Source of the DNA: Chthoniobacter sp.
GTDB lineage: Bacteria > Verrucomicrobiota > Verrucomicrobiia > Chthoniobacterales > Chthoniobacteraceae
Length of the DNA: 13,638 nt
Assembly (NCBI GenBank): GCA_025352865.1
Contig: JANXSB010000356.1
Location: 1 to 13,638 of the forward strand
Direction of reading: 5' to 3'
The notes under the pieces are model-generated. The model worked only from the letters and a program-made list of their open reading frames with translations, did no database searches and had not been told where the DNA came from. Shown piece after piece: positions 1 through 6,537 of the stretch. The translations under genes were made by a program, and so were the position numbers. Numbering within the stretch: the stretch's first letter is position 1; each line of letters opens with the position of its first letter.

Positions 1-2133
1 GACGTCGCCTTCCGCGTCATCGCCGACCACATCCGCACCCTCAGCTTCGCCATCGCCGACGGCATCCAGCCCGGCAACACCGACCGCCACTACGTCCTCC
101 GCCGCATCCTCCGCCGCGCCGTCCGCTACGGCCGCACCCTCGGCTTCCGCGAGCCCTTCTTCTACAAACTCGTGGCCGTCCTCGCCCGCACCATGGGCGA
201 CATCTTCCCCGAAATCCGCACACGCCAGGAATTCGTGAGCCGTGTCATTCGGAGTGAGGAGGAAACCTTCAACAAAACGCTAGATACCGGTTTGAATTTC
301 CTTGGAGGGATTCTCGATGGGAAGGTTCGCCGTTTGAACGTCCCTCGCAGTGAGGGCTTCACCCAACTCAGAACGAACATTGAGCAGCTCCGAGGGCTAC
401 ACGTTGACGTTGTTGATGAAGGAAATGTCGGCTGGTTCGCGCAGAGCTACGGCGCGTGTATGTCCGCATATTCAGCGTTCCTAGAGACGGACCTGCGGGA
501 GCTTGGGCAGATTTCAGATGCCGATGCAGTGGAAAAAATCAAAGACGCATTGAACGAGTTCGGGACATTCTGGCATGGCGGCAAGAAGGGCGGCGTTGCA
601 AAGAAAGAATTCATCAGACAGATGGAAGCTCTCTTGGCTCGCATCGAGCAAGTTTCACCTCAATTCGGCGTGGTGCAGGGGGACATTGCCTTCAAACTCT
701 ACGACACCTACGGCTTCCCACTCGACCTCACCGAGCTGATGGCCCGCGAGCGCGGCCTAACGGTGGACACGGCCGGCTTTGAAAAGCACATGGATCAGCA
801 GCGCGCCCGCGCCCGCGCGGCGCAGAAGAAGCAGGTCATCGAGCTGAGCGAGATCGAGACCAAGGAGCCGACGCGCTTCGTGGGTTACGACGCGCTTTCC
901 ACCCCGGCGCAGGTGCTGGAAGTGGTGAGCCTGAAGGACCGGACCGCCGTGATCCTCGACGCCAGCACCGCTTACGCCGAGATGGGCGGGCAGGTGGGCG
1001 ATACCGGCGAGCTGACCCACGGTGCCGACGTGTGGCGCTTCACCAATACGCAGAAGAGCGGCGCGACTTTCCTGCACTTCCTGGAAGACAGGCGTCCCGC
1101 CTGTCCGGCTGGCCCGTCAGGCGAGACGCCTGACTTCCCGATCCCCGGCATGGCGGTCGAGCTGCTCGTGGATCCCGCGCGCCGCAACGCGATCCAGCGG
1201 CACCACACGGTGACGCATCTGCTGCACTGGGCGCTGCACGAGGTCGTCTCGCGCGAGGCCACGCAGAAAGGCTCCTTCGTCGGGCCGGACAAGCTGACCT
1301 TCGACTTCAACAGCGCCGCGCTCACCCCGCCGCAGGTGCGCGACATCGAGCGGCTGGTCAACGGGCGCATCGTCGAAAACGCCGCCGTGCAGTGGAACGA
1401 GGTCGCCTACGCCGACGTGAAGGGGCGCGCGGACATCATGCAGTTCTTCGGCGACAAATACGGCGAGACCGTGCGGCTGGTGGACATCGGCGGATTTTCC
1501 AAAGAGCTGTGCGCCGGCACGCACACGCGGGCCACGGGCGAGATCGGCCTTTTCCGCATCGTGAGCGAGGCCGCCATCGCCGCCGGGGTCCGGCGCATCG
1601 AGGCCGTGGCCGGGCTGAATGCGTATGACGCCGCGACGCACGACGCGCATCGTCTCCACGATCTCGCCGCGAAAATCGGCGCGCCCGTTTCCGACCTCGA
1701 AAAGAAACTCGACGCGCTGCTGGCGCTGCAAAAGGAAACGGAGCGGGCGCTGAAGACGACCATCGCGCGCAGTGCGGCGCAGGCCGCGAGCTGGCTGCTG
1801 GGCCGGGTGCAGGAGGTGAACGGCATCCCGCTCATCACGCAAATCTTCCCCGACGGGGATGCGGAATATCTCCAGGCCGTGGTGGATGCGCTCAAGAGCC
1901 GCGTCTTCGCAGGCGTCGTCGTCCTCGGCGGCAGCGCGCACGGCGCGGTCGCGCTCGTCGCGTCCGTTTCCTCCGACTTCACCGCCCGCGTGCAGGCCGG
2001 CAAAATCATCAGCGCCATCGCCCCGCTCGTCGGCGGCAAAGGCGGCGGCAAACCCGAGGCCGCCCGCGGCGGCGGCAAAGACCCCGCGCAACTCGACGCC
2101 GCCCTCGCCCACGCGCGGACGCTGCTCGCGTAA
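1..2133 (+). CDS. alaS: Alanyl-tRNA synthetase, 5'-truncated by the window edge, with two in-frame insertions
   Basis: Charges tRNA-Ala with alanine in the cytoplasm and edits mischarged Ser/Gly-tRNA. The frame is open from base 1, so the true start lies upstream; by comparison with the E. coli enzyme roughly the first 280-300 residues (most of the aminoacylation core) are missing. Visible in window residues: the end of the catalytic/tRNA-recognition region (RVIADHIR near 5, LRRILRRAVRYGR near 33) and the KLYDTYGFPLDLTE block near 230. The editing domain has zinc ligands HTVTH (402-406) and CAGTH (504-508). The spacing between the two pairs matches the E. coli enzyme, so editing should be intact. 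A glycine-rich C-Ala end closes with GGKGGGK. Two oddities: about 110 extra residues precede the KLYDTYGF block, and about 20 residues of the editing domain come from a palindromic doublet. The gene converges on the kinase, with 106 bp between them. Confidence 0.97.
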   Translation, partial: DVAFRVIADHIRTLSFAIADGIQPGNTDRHYVLRRILRRAVRYGRTLGFREPFFYKLVAVLARTMGDIFPEIRTRQEFVSRVIRSEEETFNKTLDTGLNFLGGILDGKVRRLNVPRSEGFTQLRTNIEQLRGLHVDVVDEGNVGWFAQSYGACMSAYSAFLETDLRELGQISDADAVEKIKDALNEFGTFWHGGKKGGVAKKEFIRQMEALLARIEQVSPQFGVVQGDIAFKLYDTYGFPLDLTELMARERGLTVDTAGFEKHMDQQRARARAAQKKQVIELSEIETKEPTRFVGYDALSTPAQVLEVVSLKDRTAVILDASTAYAEMGGQVGDTGELTHGADVWRFTNTQKSGATFLHFLEDRRPACPAGPSGETPDFPIPGMAVELLVDPARRNAIQRHHTVTHLLHWALHEVVSREATQKGSFVGPDKLTFDFNSAALTPPQVRDIERLVNGRIVENAAVQWNEVAYADVKGRADIMQFFGDKYGETVRLVDIGGFSKELCAGTHTRATGEIGLFRIVSEAAIAAGVRRIEAVAGLNAYDAATHDAHRLHDLAAKIGAPVSDLEKKLDALLALQKETERALKTTIARSAAQAASWLLGRVQEVNGIPLITQIFPDGDAEYLQAVVDALKSRVFAGVVVLGGSAHGAVALVASVSSDFTARVQAGKIISAIAPLVGGKGGGKPEAARGGGKDPAQLDAALAHARTLLA
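301..678 (+). other. Extra domain-sized insertion within AlaRS, in a low-GC tract
   Basis: In E. coli AlaRS about 13 residues join the TLERGL helix to the GETAFRLYDTYGF block. Here about 125 codons do so, between NKTLDTGLNFL and GDIAFKLYDTYGF. The added stretch has no stop and no motif I recognise. It looks largely helical and charged (LRTNIEQLRG, DAVEKIKDALNEFG, KKEFIRQMEALLARIEQ). It has no intein-type Cys/Ser start and no His-Asn end. Hand-counted GC is 193 of 360 (54%) for 301-660, against about 68-70% in flanking alaS sequence. The drop begins before the insertion: 241-300, which encodes conserved AlaRS sequence, is 45% GC. The whole tract of about 235-680 may therefore have been acquired together. 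Confidence 0.7.
1087..1134 (+). repeat. REP-like palindromic doublet inside alaS (element A)
   Basis: Two perfect 8-bp hairpins lie in tandem. The first has arms GACAGGCG and CGCCTGTC around TCC (1087-1105). The second has arms GTCAGGCG and CGCCTGAC around AGA (1116-1134). Ten bases separate them. The second hairpin nearly repeats the first in inverted orientation. The element is read in frame and contributes a Pro/Gly/Arg-rich loop (DRRPACPAGPSGETPDF) to the editing domain, upstream of the HTVTH zinc motif. Typical AlaRS proteins have only a short linker there. The structure is seen directly; that it is a mobile or domesticated repeat is inferred. Confidence 0.8.
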
Positions 2134-2239
2134 ACCCGCGCGGTCGTGGACGTCTCCCGCGCCAAACCCGCGCCGCCCGCCTCTCGCAAACGCTCGCCGC
2201 CCTCGCCGCCGGGCGGAAGTGGATCGACCGCAAGGCCGG
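2134..2239. other. Convergent intergenic region between alaS and the kinase
   Basis: This 106-bp GC-rich spacer separates two convergent stop codons. I see no hairpin followed by a T-tract on either strand. A nested inverted repeat (CAAGGC at 2231-2236, GCCTTG at 2252-2257, with the palindrome CGGCTAGCCG at 2237-2246 inside) spans the kinase stop codon. It could help end transcription but lacks a U-run. A third-frame reading gives a plausible protein tail (GRKWIDRKAG, stop at 2241), but it has no start and no recognisable homology. Confidence 0.4.
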
Positions 2240-4645
2240 CTAGCCGAGCACGCCTTGGAGCGTGGCGCGGAGATCCTCGACGCCGAATGGCTTTTGCAAA
2301 AAGCTGGCGAGGACTTTGCCGGGGAAACGGCCGAGTGCCTCCTGCTGGTTGAAGCCGCTCATCAGCACGACCTTCACATCGGCGCGCAGCCGGCGGAGTT
2401 CCGCGAAGGTTTCCTCGCCGTCCATGCGCGGCATGGTGAGGTCGAGCAGCACGAGGACGAACCGGCCGGGGTCGGCGCGAAAGACTTCCACCGCCTCCAG
2501 CCCGTCGCAGACGAGCACCGTCTCCAGCCCCGTGGGCCGCAGCATGCGCGCGACGGTGCTGCGGACGGTCTCCTCGTCATCCACCACGAGCACGGTGCCG
2601 CTACCGTGCCAGTGCGACGGAGCGGCGGGCAGCGCCACCATGGCCTCGCCGGGGCCTGTGGCCGCGGGGAAGAGCAGTTTGAAAGTCGTGCCGCGGCCCG
2701 GCTCGGAATCGAACTTCACCGCGCCCTTGTGCCCGCGGACGATGCCGAGCACAGCGGCGAGCCCGAGCCCGCGGCCGGTGAATTTCGTGGTGAAAAACGG
2801 ATCGAAAATCCGCGCCTGTGTTTCCGCGCTCATGCCACAGCCGTTGTCGGAGATTTCGAGAAAGACGTACTCCCCCTCCGGCAGTTCGGGAGCCAGCATG
2901 GTGCCGCCGAGGTGGGCGCGGTCCACGCGCGTGAGGCCGGTGCTCACGGCGATGACCCCGCTCCCTTCGCCGAGCGCTTCGGAGGCATTGATGACGAGGT
3001 TCATGATGACCTGCCGGAGCTGCGTGGCGTCGGCTTCGACGGGCGGCAGGTTGGTTTCGAGACGAAAACGGAGCGCGGCCTTTTTGCTGATCGAGATCTG
3101 GAGCATCTGCGCGGTTTCCTCCACGAGCTGGCCGAGGTCGAGCGGTCGGACGACGAAACGGCCCCGCCCGGAATACGCGAGCATCTGTTTGCAAAGCTCC
3201 GCGGCGCGCAGCGCGGCCTGGTTGATGGGGGTGAGGTACTCGCGCAGCGGCGAGTCGCGCGGCAGGTCCATGTCGGCCAGGCTGACGTTGCCGATGATCC
3301 CGCTGAGCAGGTTGTTGAAATCGTGCGCGATTCCCCCGGCGAGCACGCCCAGGCTTTCGAGCTTTTGCGTCTCCTGCATCTTGCGTTCGAGCGCCTCGCG
3401 CCCGGTCTGCGCCTGCCGCCGCTCGGTGATGTCGCGGACGATCGCCTGGAGGCACACCTTGTCCCCCAGCTCGATCCTGTTGAGCGTCACCTCGGCGGGA
3501 AATGCCGTGCCGTCGAGCTTCGTGTGCATCCACTCGAAGAACTGCGGACGGCCCGCCAGCGCAGCGGTGATTTTTTCCATCGCGGAACCGGTCGAATCCC
3601 GCCCATCGGGCTGGTGCGGCGGCGAGAACTCGTACGGCGGATGCCCCACGATCTGCCCGCGCGACTGGCAGCCGAACATCTCCAGCGTACGCGCGTTGCA
3701 CTCGGTGAACTGCGCGCCTTCCAGGAGAAAAATCGCGTCGCCCGCATTCTCGAAGAGCGTGCGAAAGCGCGCATCACTCACGCCCCGCGCCGCGTGCAGC
3801 GCGGTGATCAGCCATCCGAGCACCGCGCTCGTCGCCATGAAAAGCCACAGCACCACCACGCCCTCGATCGGGTCCGCGCGGAAAAACGGGCCGCGCCCCG
3901 TGGCCGTCCCGTAGGCCGCGCCGACCGAGAGCAGAATGATCGCGAGCGAAGTGCCGATCGCCCCAAAGCGCAGCGCCGTCCACGCGACCAGCGGCAGCGG
4001 CAGAAAGGCCACCGCCCACGGCTGGCCGGTCAGGCCGCGGTTCACCACGAACACCCAATACGCGCTGAGGCACGTCGCTCCGATCCAGAGGAGAAATTCG
4101 ACGCGGCGGAAAAGGATCGCGCGCCACTCCTGGCGGTTGAAGGCGAGCAGCAGCGGCGCGGCGGCGATCACTCCCGTGGCATCGCCCGCCCACCAGATCA
4201 GCCACGCGGCCAGCCGGTCATCCGGCAGGCGGCCGGCCAGCGACAGCATCGTCACCCCGGTGCTCGCCGACACCAGCATCCCGCCCGCCGCCGCCGCGGC
4301 GAGGAGCAGAATATCCCGCTTCCGGTCGAACGCCGTGTGAAAGCCTATCCGCCGCAGCAGCCACGCCGCCAGCAGCGGCCCCGCGGTGTTTCCCATCGCG
4401 ATGCCCAGCGCCGTCGGCCACGCCTCCCCGACCGCGAGATTCACCGCCAGCGCCCCGAGCGCCACGCCCGGCCAGCAGCCGTAGCTGCACCGCAGCATCG
4501 CCGCCACCGCGATCCCCGTGGGCATCCAGATGAGCGTGATGTGCGAGCCGAAAGCCGGGAGCATCAGCCCGAGCCGGCCCGCGATGAAATACGCCAGCGC
4601 CAGCGCCAGCGCGCGCGCCGCGGATTGCAGATAGCGATTGGTCAT
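2240..4645 (-). CDS. Membrane hybrid sensor histidine kinase (MASE1-PAS-HisKA-HATPase-REC)
   Basis: A predicted inner-membrane hybrid kinase of 801 residues. A MASE1-like sensor of about eight membrane segments fills roughly residues 5-300 (GLMLPAFGSHITLIWMPTGIA, then WWAGDATGVIAAAPLLL). A PAS domain follows at about 305-420. The phosphoacceptor is His441 in GIAHDFNNLL. ATPase boxes are present: N box NLVINASEAL, DNGCGMS, FDPFFTTK and GRGLGLAAVLG. A C-terminal receiver has the acidic pair VVDDEE, phosphoacceptor Asp735 in LLDLTMPRMDG, and the conserved Lys in LQKPFG. All catalytic residues are intact. I chose the Met at 4645 because the first membrane segment follows closely. An upstream Met at 4747 would add 34 Arg/Cys-rich residues and leave only 29 bp to the divergent gene. 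No separate regulator or output gene is adjacent, and the signal is unknown. Confidence 0.93.
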   Translation of the reverse strand: MTNRYLQSAARALALALAYFIAGRLGLMLPAFGSHITLIWMPTGIAVAAMLRCSYGCWPGVALGALAVNLAVGEAWPTALGIAMGNTAGPLLAAWLLRRIGFHTAFDRKRDILLLAAAAAGGMLVSASTGVTMLSLAGRLPDDRLAAWLIWWAGDATGVIAAAPLLLAFNRQEWRAILFRRVEFLLWIGATCLSAYWVFVVNRGLTGQPWAVAFLPLPLVAWTALRFGAIGTSLAIILLSVGAAYGTATGRGPFFRADPIEGVVVLWLFMATSAVLGWLITALHAARGVSDARFRTLFENAGDAIFLLEGAQFTECNARTLEMFGCQSRGQIVGHPPYEFSPPHQPDGRDSTGSAMEKITAALAGRPQFFEWMHTKLDGTAFPAEVTLNRIELGDKVCLQAIVRDITERRQAQTGREALERKMQETQKLESLGVLAGGIAHDFNNLLSGIIGNVSLADMDLPRDSPLREYLTPINQAALRAAELCKQMLAYSGRGRFVVRPLDLGQLVEETAQMLQISISKKAALRFRLETNLPPVEADATQLRQVIMNLVINASEALGEGSGVIAVSTGLTRVDRAHLGGTMLAPELPEGEYVFLEISDNGCGMSAETQARIFDPFFTTKFTGRGLGLAAVLGIVRGHKGAVKFDSEPGRGTTFKLLFPAATGPGEAMVALPAAPSHWHGSGTVLVVDDEETVRSTVARMLRPTGLETVLVCDGLEAVEVFRADPGRFVLVLLDLTMPRMDGEETFAELRRLRADVKVVLMSGFNQQEALGRFPGKVLASFLQKPFGVEDLRATLQGVLG

Positions 4646-4740
4646 CGGGGAGTTCTTGGGGAGACAGACGCGCGCTTTCCTGCCAGCAAGCCGCGCCGCT
4701 GCCAAGCGGCAACTCCGCCGCGCGCGCCCGCAAATCCGCA

Positions 4741-4769
4741 AAGACATCCGCCCCGCCGCGGGTTATCGC
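4741..4769 (+). promoter_or_regulatory. Candidate promoter abutting the cytochrome/WD40 start codon
   Basis: AAGACA (4741-4746), a 17-bp spacer, then TATCGC (4764-4769). Transcription would begin about 7 bp further on, at or next to the ATG at 4777. No Shine-Dalgarno sequence is visible before that ATG. The -10 match is only three of six, so this is a weak call supported mainly by its likeness to the other start-adjacent boxes in the window. Confidence 0.3.
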
Positions 4770-4776
4770 TCCACGC

Positions 4777-6306
4777 ATGTCCCCCACCCGCTTCATCCTC
4801 GCCACCCTCGTCCTCGCGCTCACCGTCACCGCGGCTCCGCCGAAAAAGGAGGACGACGACCCGAACGCGCCCGTAAGCTATTTCAAAAAGGTGCGGCCCA
4901 TTTTCCAGGCGCAGTGCCAAGGCTGTCATCAGCCGGCGAAAGCGAAGGGCGGGTATGTGATGACGGATTTTGCAAAGCTGATCGCCGGCGGCGAGGAGTG
5001 CGCGAAGGACGGCACGCGCGCCGTCGTCCCGAAGGAGCCGGAGAAGTCCGTGCTCATCGACCAGATCACGCCCGACCGCGGCGAGGCCGCGATGCCGAAG
5101 AAAAAACCGCCGCTCGCAGAAAAGGACATCGCGCTCATCCGACGCTGGGTCGCCGAGGGCGCGGTGGACGACACGCCCGCGAATGCCCGCCAGCGCTTCG
5201 ACGCCGAGCATCCGCCGGTCTATGCGCGCCCGCCGGTCATCACCTCGCTCGACTTTTCGCCGGACGGCGCGCTGCTCGCCGTCGCGGGTTTTCACGAGGT
5301 GCTGCTGTGGAAAAGCGACGGCTCGGAGATGCTCGCGCGGCTCGTGGGCATGTCCGAGCGCATCCAGACCGTGCGCTTTTCGCCCGATGGAAAACGCCTC
5401 GCGGCCTGCGGCGGACGGCCCGCGCAGATGGGCGAGGTGCAAATCTGGGACGTGGAAAAACGCACGCTCGCGCTGAGCGTGCCGGTCGGCTTCGACACGG
5501 TGTACGGCATCGCGTGGTCGCCGGATGGGAAGCTCGTGAGCTTCGGCTGCCCGGACAACACGCTCCGCGCGATCAACGCCACGACCGGCGCGCAGGTGCT
5601 CCAGCAGACCTCGCACAGCGACTGGGTGCTCGGCACCGCCTTCAACGCCGCGGGCGACCAGCTCGTGAGCGTGGGTCGCGACATGAGCGCAAAGCTCACC
5701 GAGATGGCCACGCAGCGCTTCATCGACAACATCAGCTCGATCACCCCCGGCGCGCTCCGCGGCGGCTTGCAAAGCGTGGCGCGGCATCCGGTGCGCGATG
5801 AGTTCCTCGTCGGCGGCGCGGACGGCGTGCCGCAGGCCTACCGCATCGTCCGCAAAGTCCAGCGCCACATCGGCGACAACGCGCTCTGCATCCGCAAATG
5901 GCCCGCGATGGAAGGCCGCATCTACGCCGTCGATTTCGCGCCCGACGGCCTGCGCTTCGCCGCCGTCAGTTCGCTCGATGGCAAAGGCGCGGTCACTTTC
6001 TACAACTACGATTTCAACACCGAGATGCCCGCCGACATCCTCGCCATCGAAGGCAAGGACGAAGGCGCGCGCAACGACGCGGAAAAAGCGAAGCTCGCCG
6101 CGCACTACGTCAGCGACGCGAAAGTGCTCGGCACCCTGCCGCTCGACGCCGGCCAGTTCGCGCTCCGCTGGCTGCGCGATGGCACGGGCGTGGCGATCGC
6201 GGGCGAGGATGGAAAGGTGCGGATCGTGACTGCGGCGGAGCCGAAGGTGCTGAAGGAATTCATGCCCGTGCAGATCGGCCCGGCCCCCGCCACCGCCGTC
6301 CGGTGA
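4777..6306 (+). CDS. Exported PSC1-type cytochrome c / WD40-repeat protein
   Basis: A 509-residue exported protein. The signal peptide is residues 1-19, ending near TVTAAP. A planctomycete-type cytochrome c domain (about 33-130) has one heme site C47-Q-G-C50-H51 and a probable axial Met106 in AAMPKKKPPL, followed by the usual LIRRWVAEGAV. WD40-like repeats run from about 148 to the end, with SPDG turns (ITSLDFSPDG, IQTVRFSPDG, VYGIAWSPDG, YAVDFAPDG). At least six blades can be counted. In PVC bacteria such proteins often sit with DUF1549/DUF1553 cytochromes and DUF1501 proteins; none is seen here. The likely place is the periplasm or cell surface. The substrate and redox partner are unknown. 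The ATG at 4777 places the signal peptide at the N-terminus. The gene diverges from the kinase. Confidence 0.92.
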   Translation: MSPTRFILATLVLALTVTAAPPKKEDDDPNAPVSYFKKVRPIFQAQCQGCHQPAKAKGGYVMTDFAKLIAGGEECAKDGTRAVVPKEPEKSVLIDQITPDRGEAAMPKKKPPLAEKDIALIRRWVAEGAVDDTPANARQRFDAEHPPVYARPPVITSLDFSPDGALLAVAGFHEVLLWKSDGSEMLARLVGMSERIQTVRFSPDGKRLAACGGRPAQMGEVQIWDVEKRTLALSVPVGFDTVYGIAWSPDGKLVSFGCPDNTLRAINATTGAQVLQQTSHSDWVLGTAFNAAGDQLVSVGRDMSAKLTEMATQRFIDNISSITPGALRGGLQSVARHPVRDEFLVGGADGVPQAYRIVRKVQRHIGDNALCIRKWPAMEGRIYAVDFAPDGLRFAAVSSLDGKGAVTFYNYDFNTEMPADILAIEGKDEGARNDAEKAKLAAHYVSDAKVLGTLPLDAGQFALRWLRDGTGVAIAGEDGKVRIVTAAEPKVLKEFMPVQIGPAPATAVR

Positions 6307-6520
6307 ACGGAAACTACCGGTTGCTCTTCGCGCCCCGCCCTCGCAGATGTGGGATCCGCCTGCGCCCAGCCGCGCATCGCATGTCGTCCACTATGCGTGT
6401 CCCAGTCTTTCACCGGAATCGTGCGGCTTGAACCGCTCCATCGTGGCGATGCCGGCCACTTCTCCGAACCGCAGCATGAACAACTGCTCCGCAAATCCCT
6501 CCCGCGCTTGGTCAGTAACT
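6307..6520. other. Intergenic stretch with no supported gene
   Basis: A 230-bp gap lies between the cytochrome/WD40 gene and the Mrr gene. On the plus strand the Mrr frame stays open back to a GTG at 6349. The extra 63 residues read like noise and would bury the signal peptide, so I do not include them. On the minus strand a stop-to-stop frame at 6391-6522 gives a natural-looking peptide (FAEQLFMLRFGEVAG, then MERFKPHDSGERLGHA). From its ATG at 6477 it would be 28 residues. It may be a gene remnant or a small ORF, and I recognise no family. Confidence 0.3.
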
Positions 6521-6529
6521 TGCTAATTC
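6521..6529 (+). promoter_or_regulatory. Candidate extended -10 promoter just upstream of the Mrr gene
   Basis: TGC followed by TAATTC (6521-6529) is an extended -10-like element in a short AT-rich patch of otherwise GC-rich DNA. It ends 8 bp before the ATG at 6538, so the transcript would start at or within two bases of the start codon. No clear -35 box is seen and no Shine-Dalgarno sequence is present. Confidence 0.35.
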
Positions 6530-6537
6530 ACTGGCCG

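Noticed and set aside
301..678. Intein or self-splicing intron in alaS
   Set aside because: There is no Cys/Ser at the start, no His-Asn at the end, no homing-endonuclease motif, and the frame is continuous, so a plain protein insertion is simpler.
2134..2243. Remnant gene end (GRKWIDRKAG, stop at 2241) between alaS and the kinase
   Set aside because: It is short, has no start codon and overlaps the kinase end. The upstream part is Arg/Ala-rich like chance frames in GC-rich DNA.
4695..4710. Small hairpin (GCCGCT, GCCA, AGCGGC) between the divergent kinase and cytochrome genes
   Set aside because: A 6-bp GC-rich stem is expected by chance at this base composition, and nothing else marks it as an operator.
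4646..4747. A 34-residue N-terminal extension of the kinase from an ATG at 4747
   Set aside because: It is Arg/Cys-rich, unlike the MASE1 start, and would nearly abut the divergent gene. It is not fully excluded.
1859..4876. A very long open frame (1005 codons) on the plus strand across the end of alaS and antisense to the kinase
   Set aside because: It is low-complexity Arg/Ala/Pro/His-rich sequence, while the minus-strand frame encodes a complete hybrid kinase. High GC keeps the opposite frame open.
6300..6320. Hairpin CCGGT/ACCGG at the end of the cytochrome/WD40 gene as a terminator
   Set aside because: It has only five base pairs, an 11-nt loop and no T-tract.
6349..6537. N-terminal extension of the Mrr protein from a GTG at 6349
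   Set aside because: It would put 63 residues of noise-like sequence in front of a good signal peptide, and an extended -10 box sits just before the ATG at 6538.
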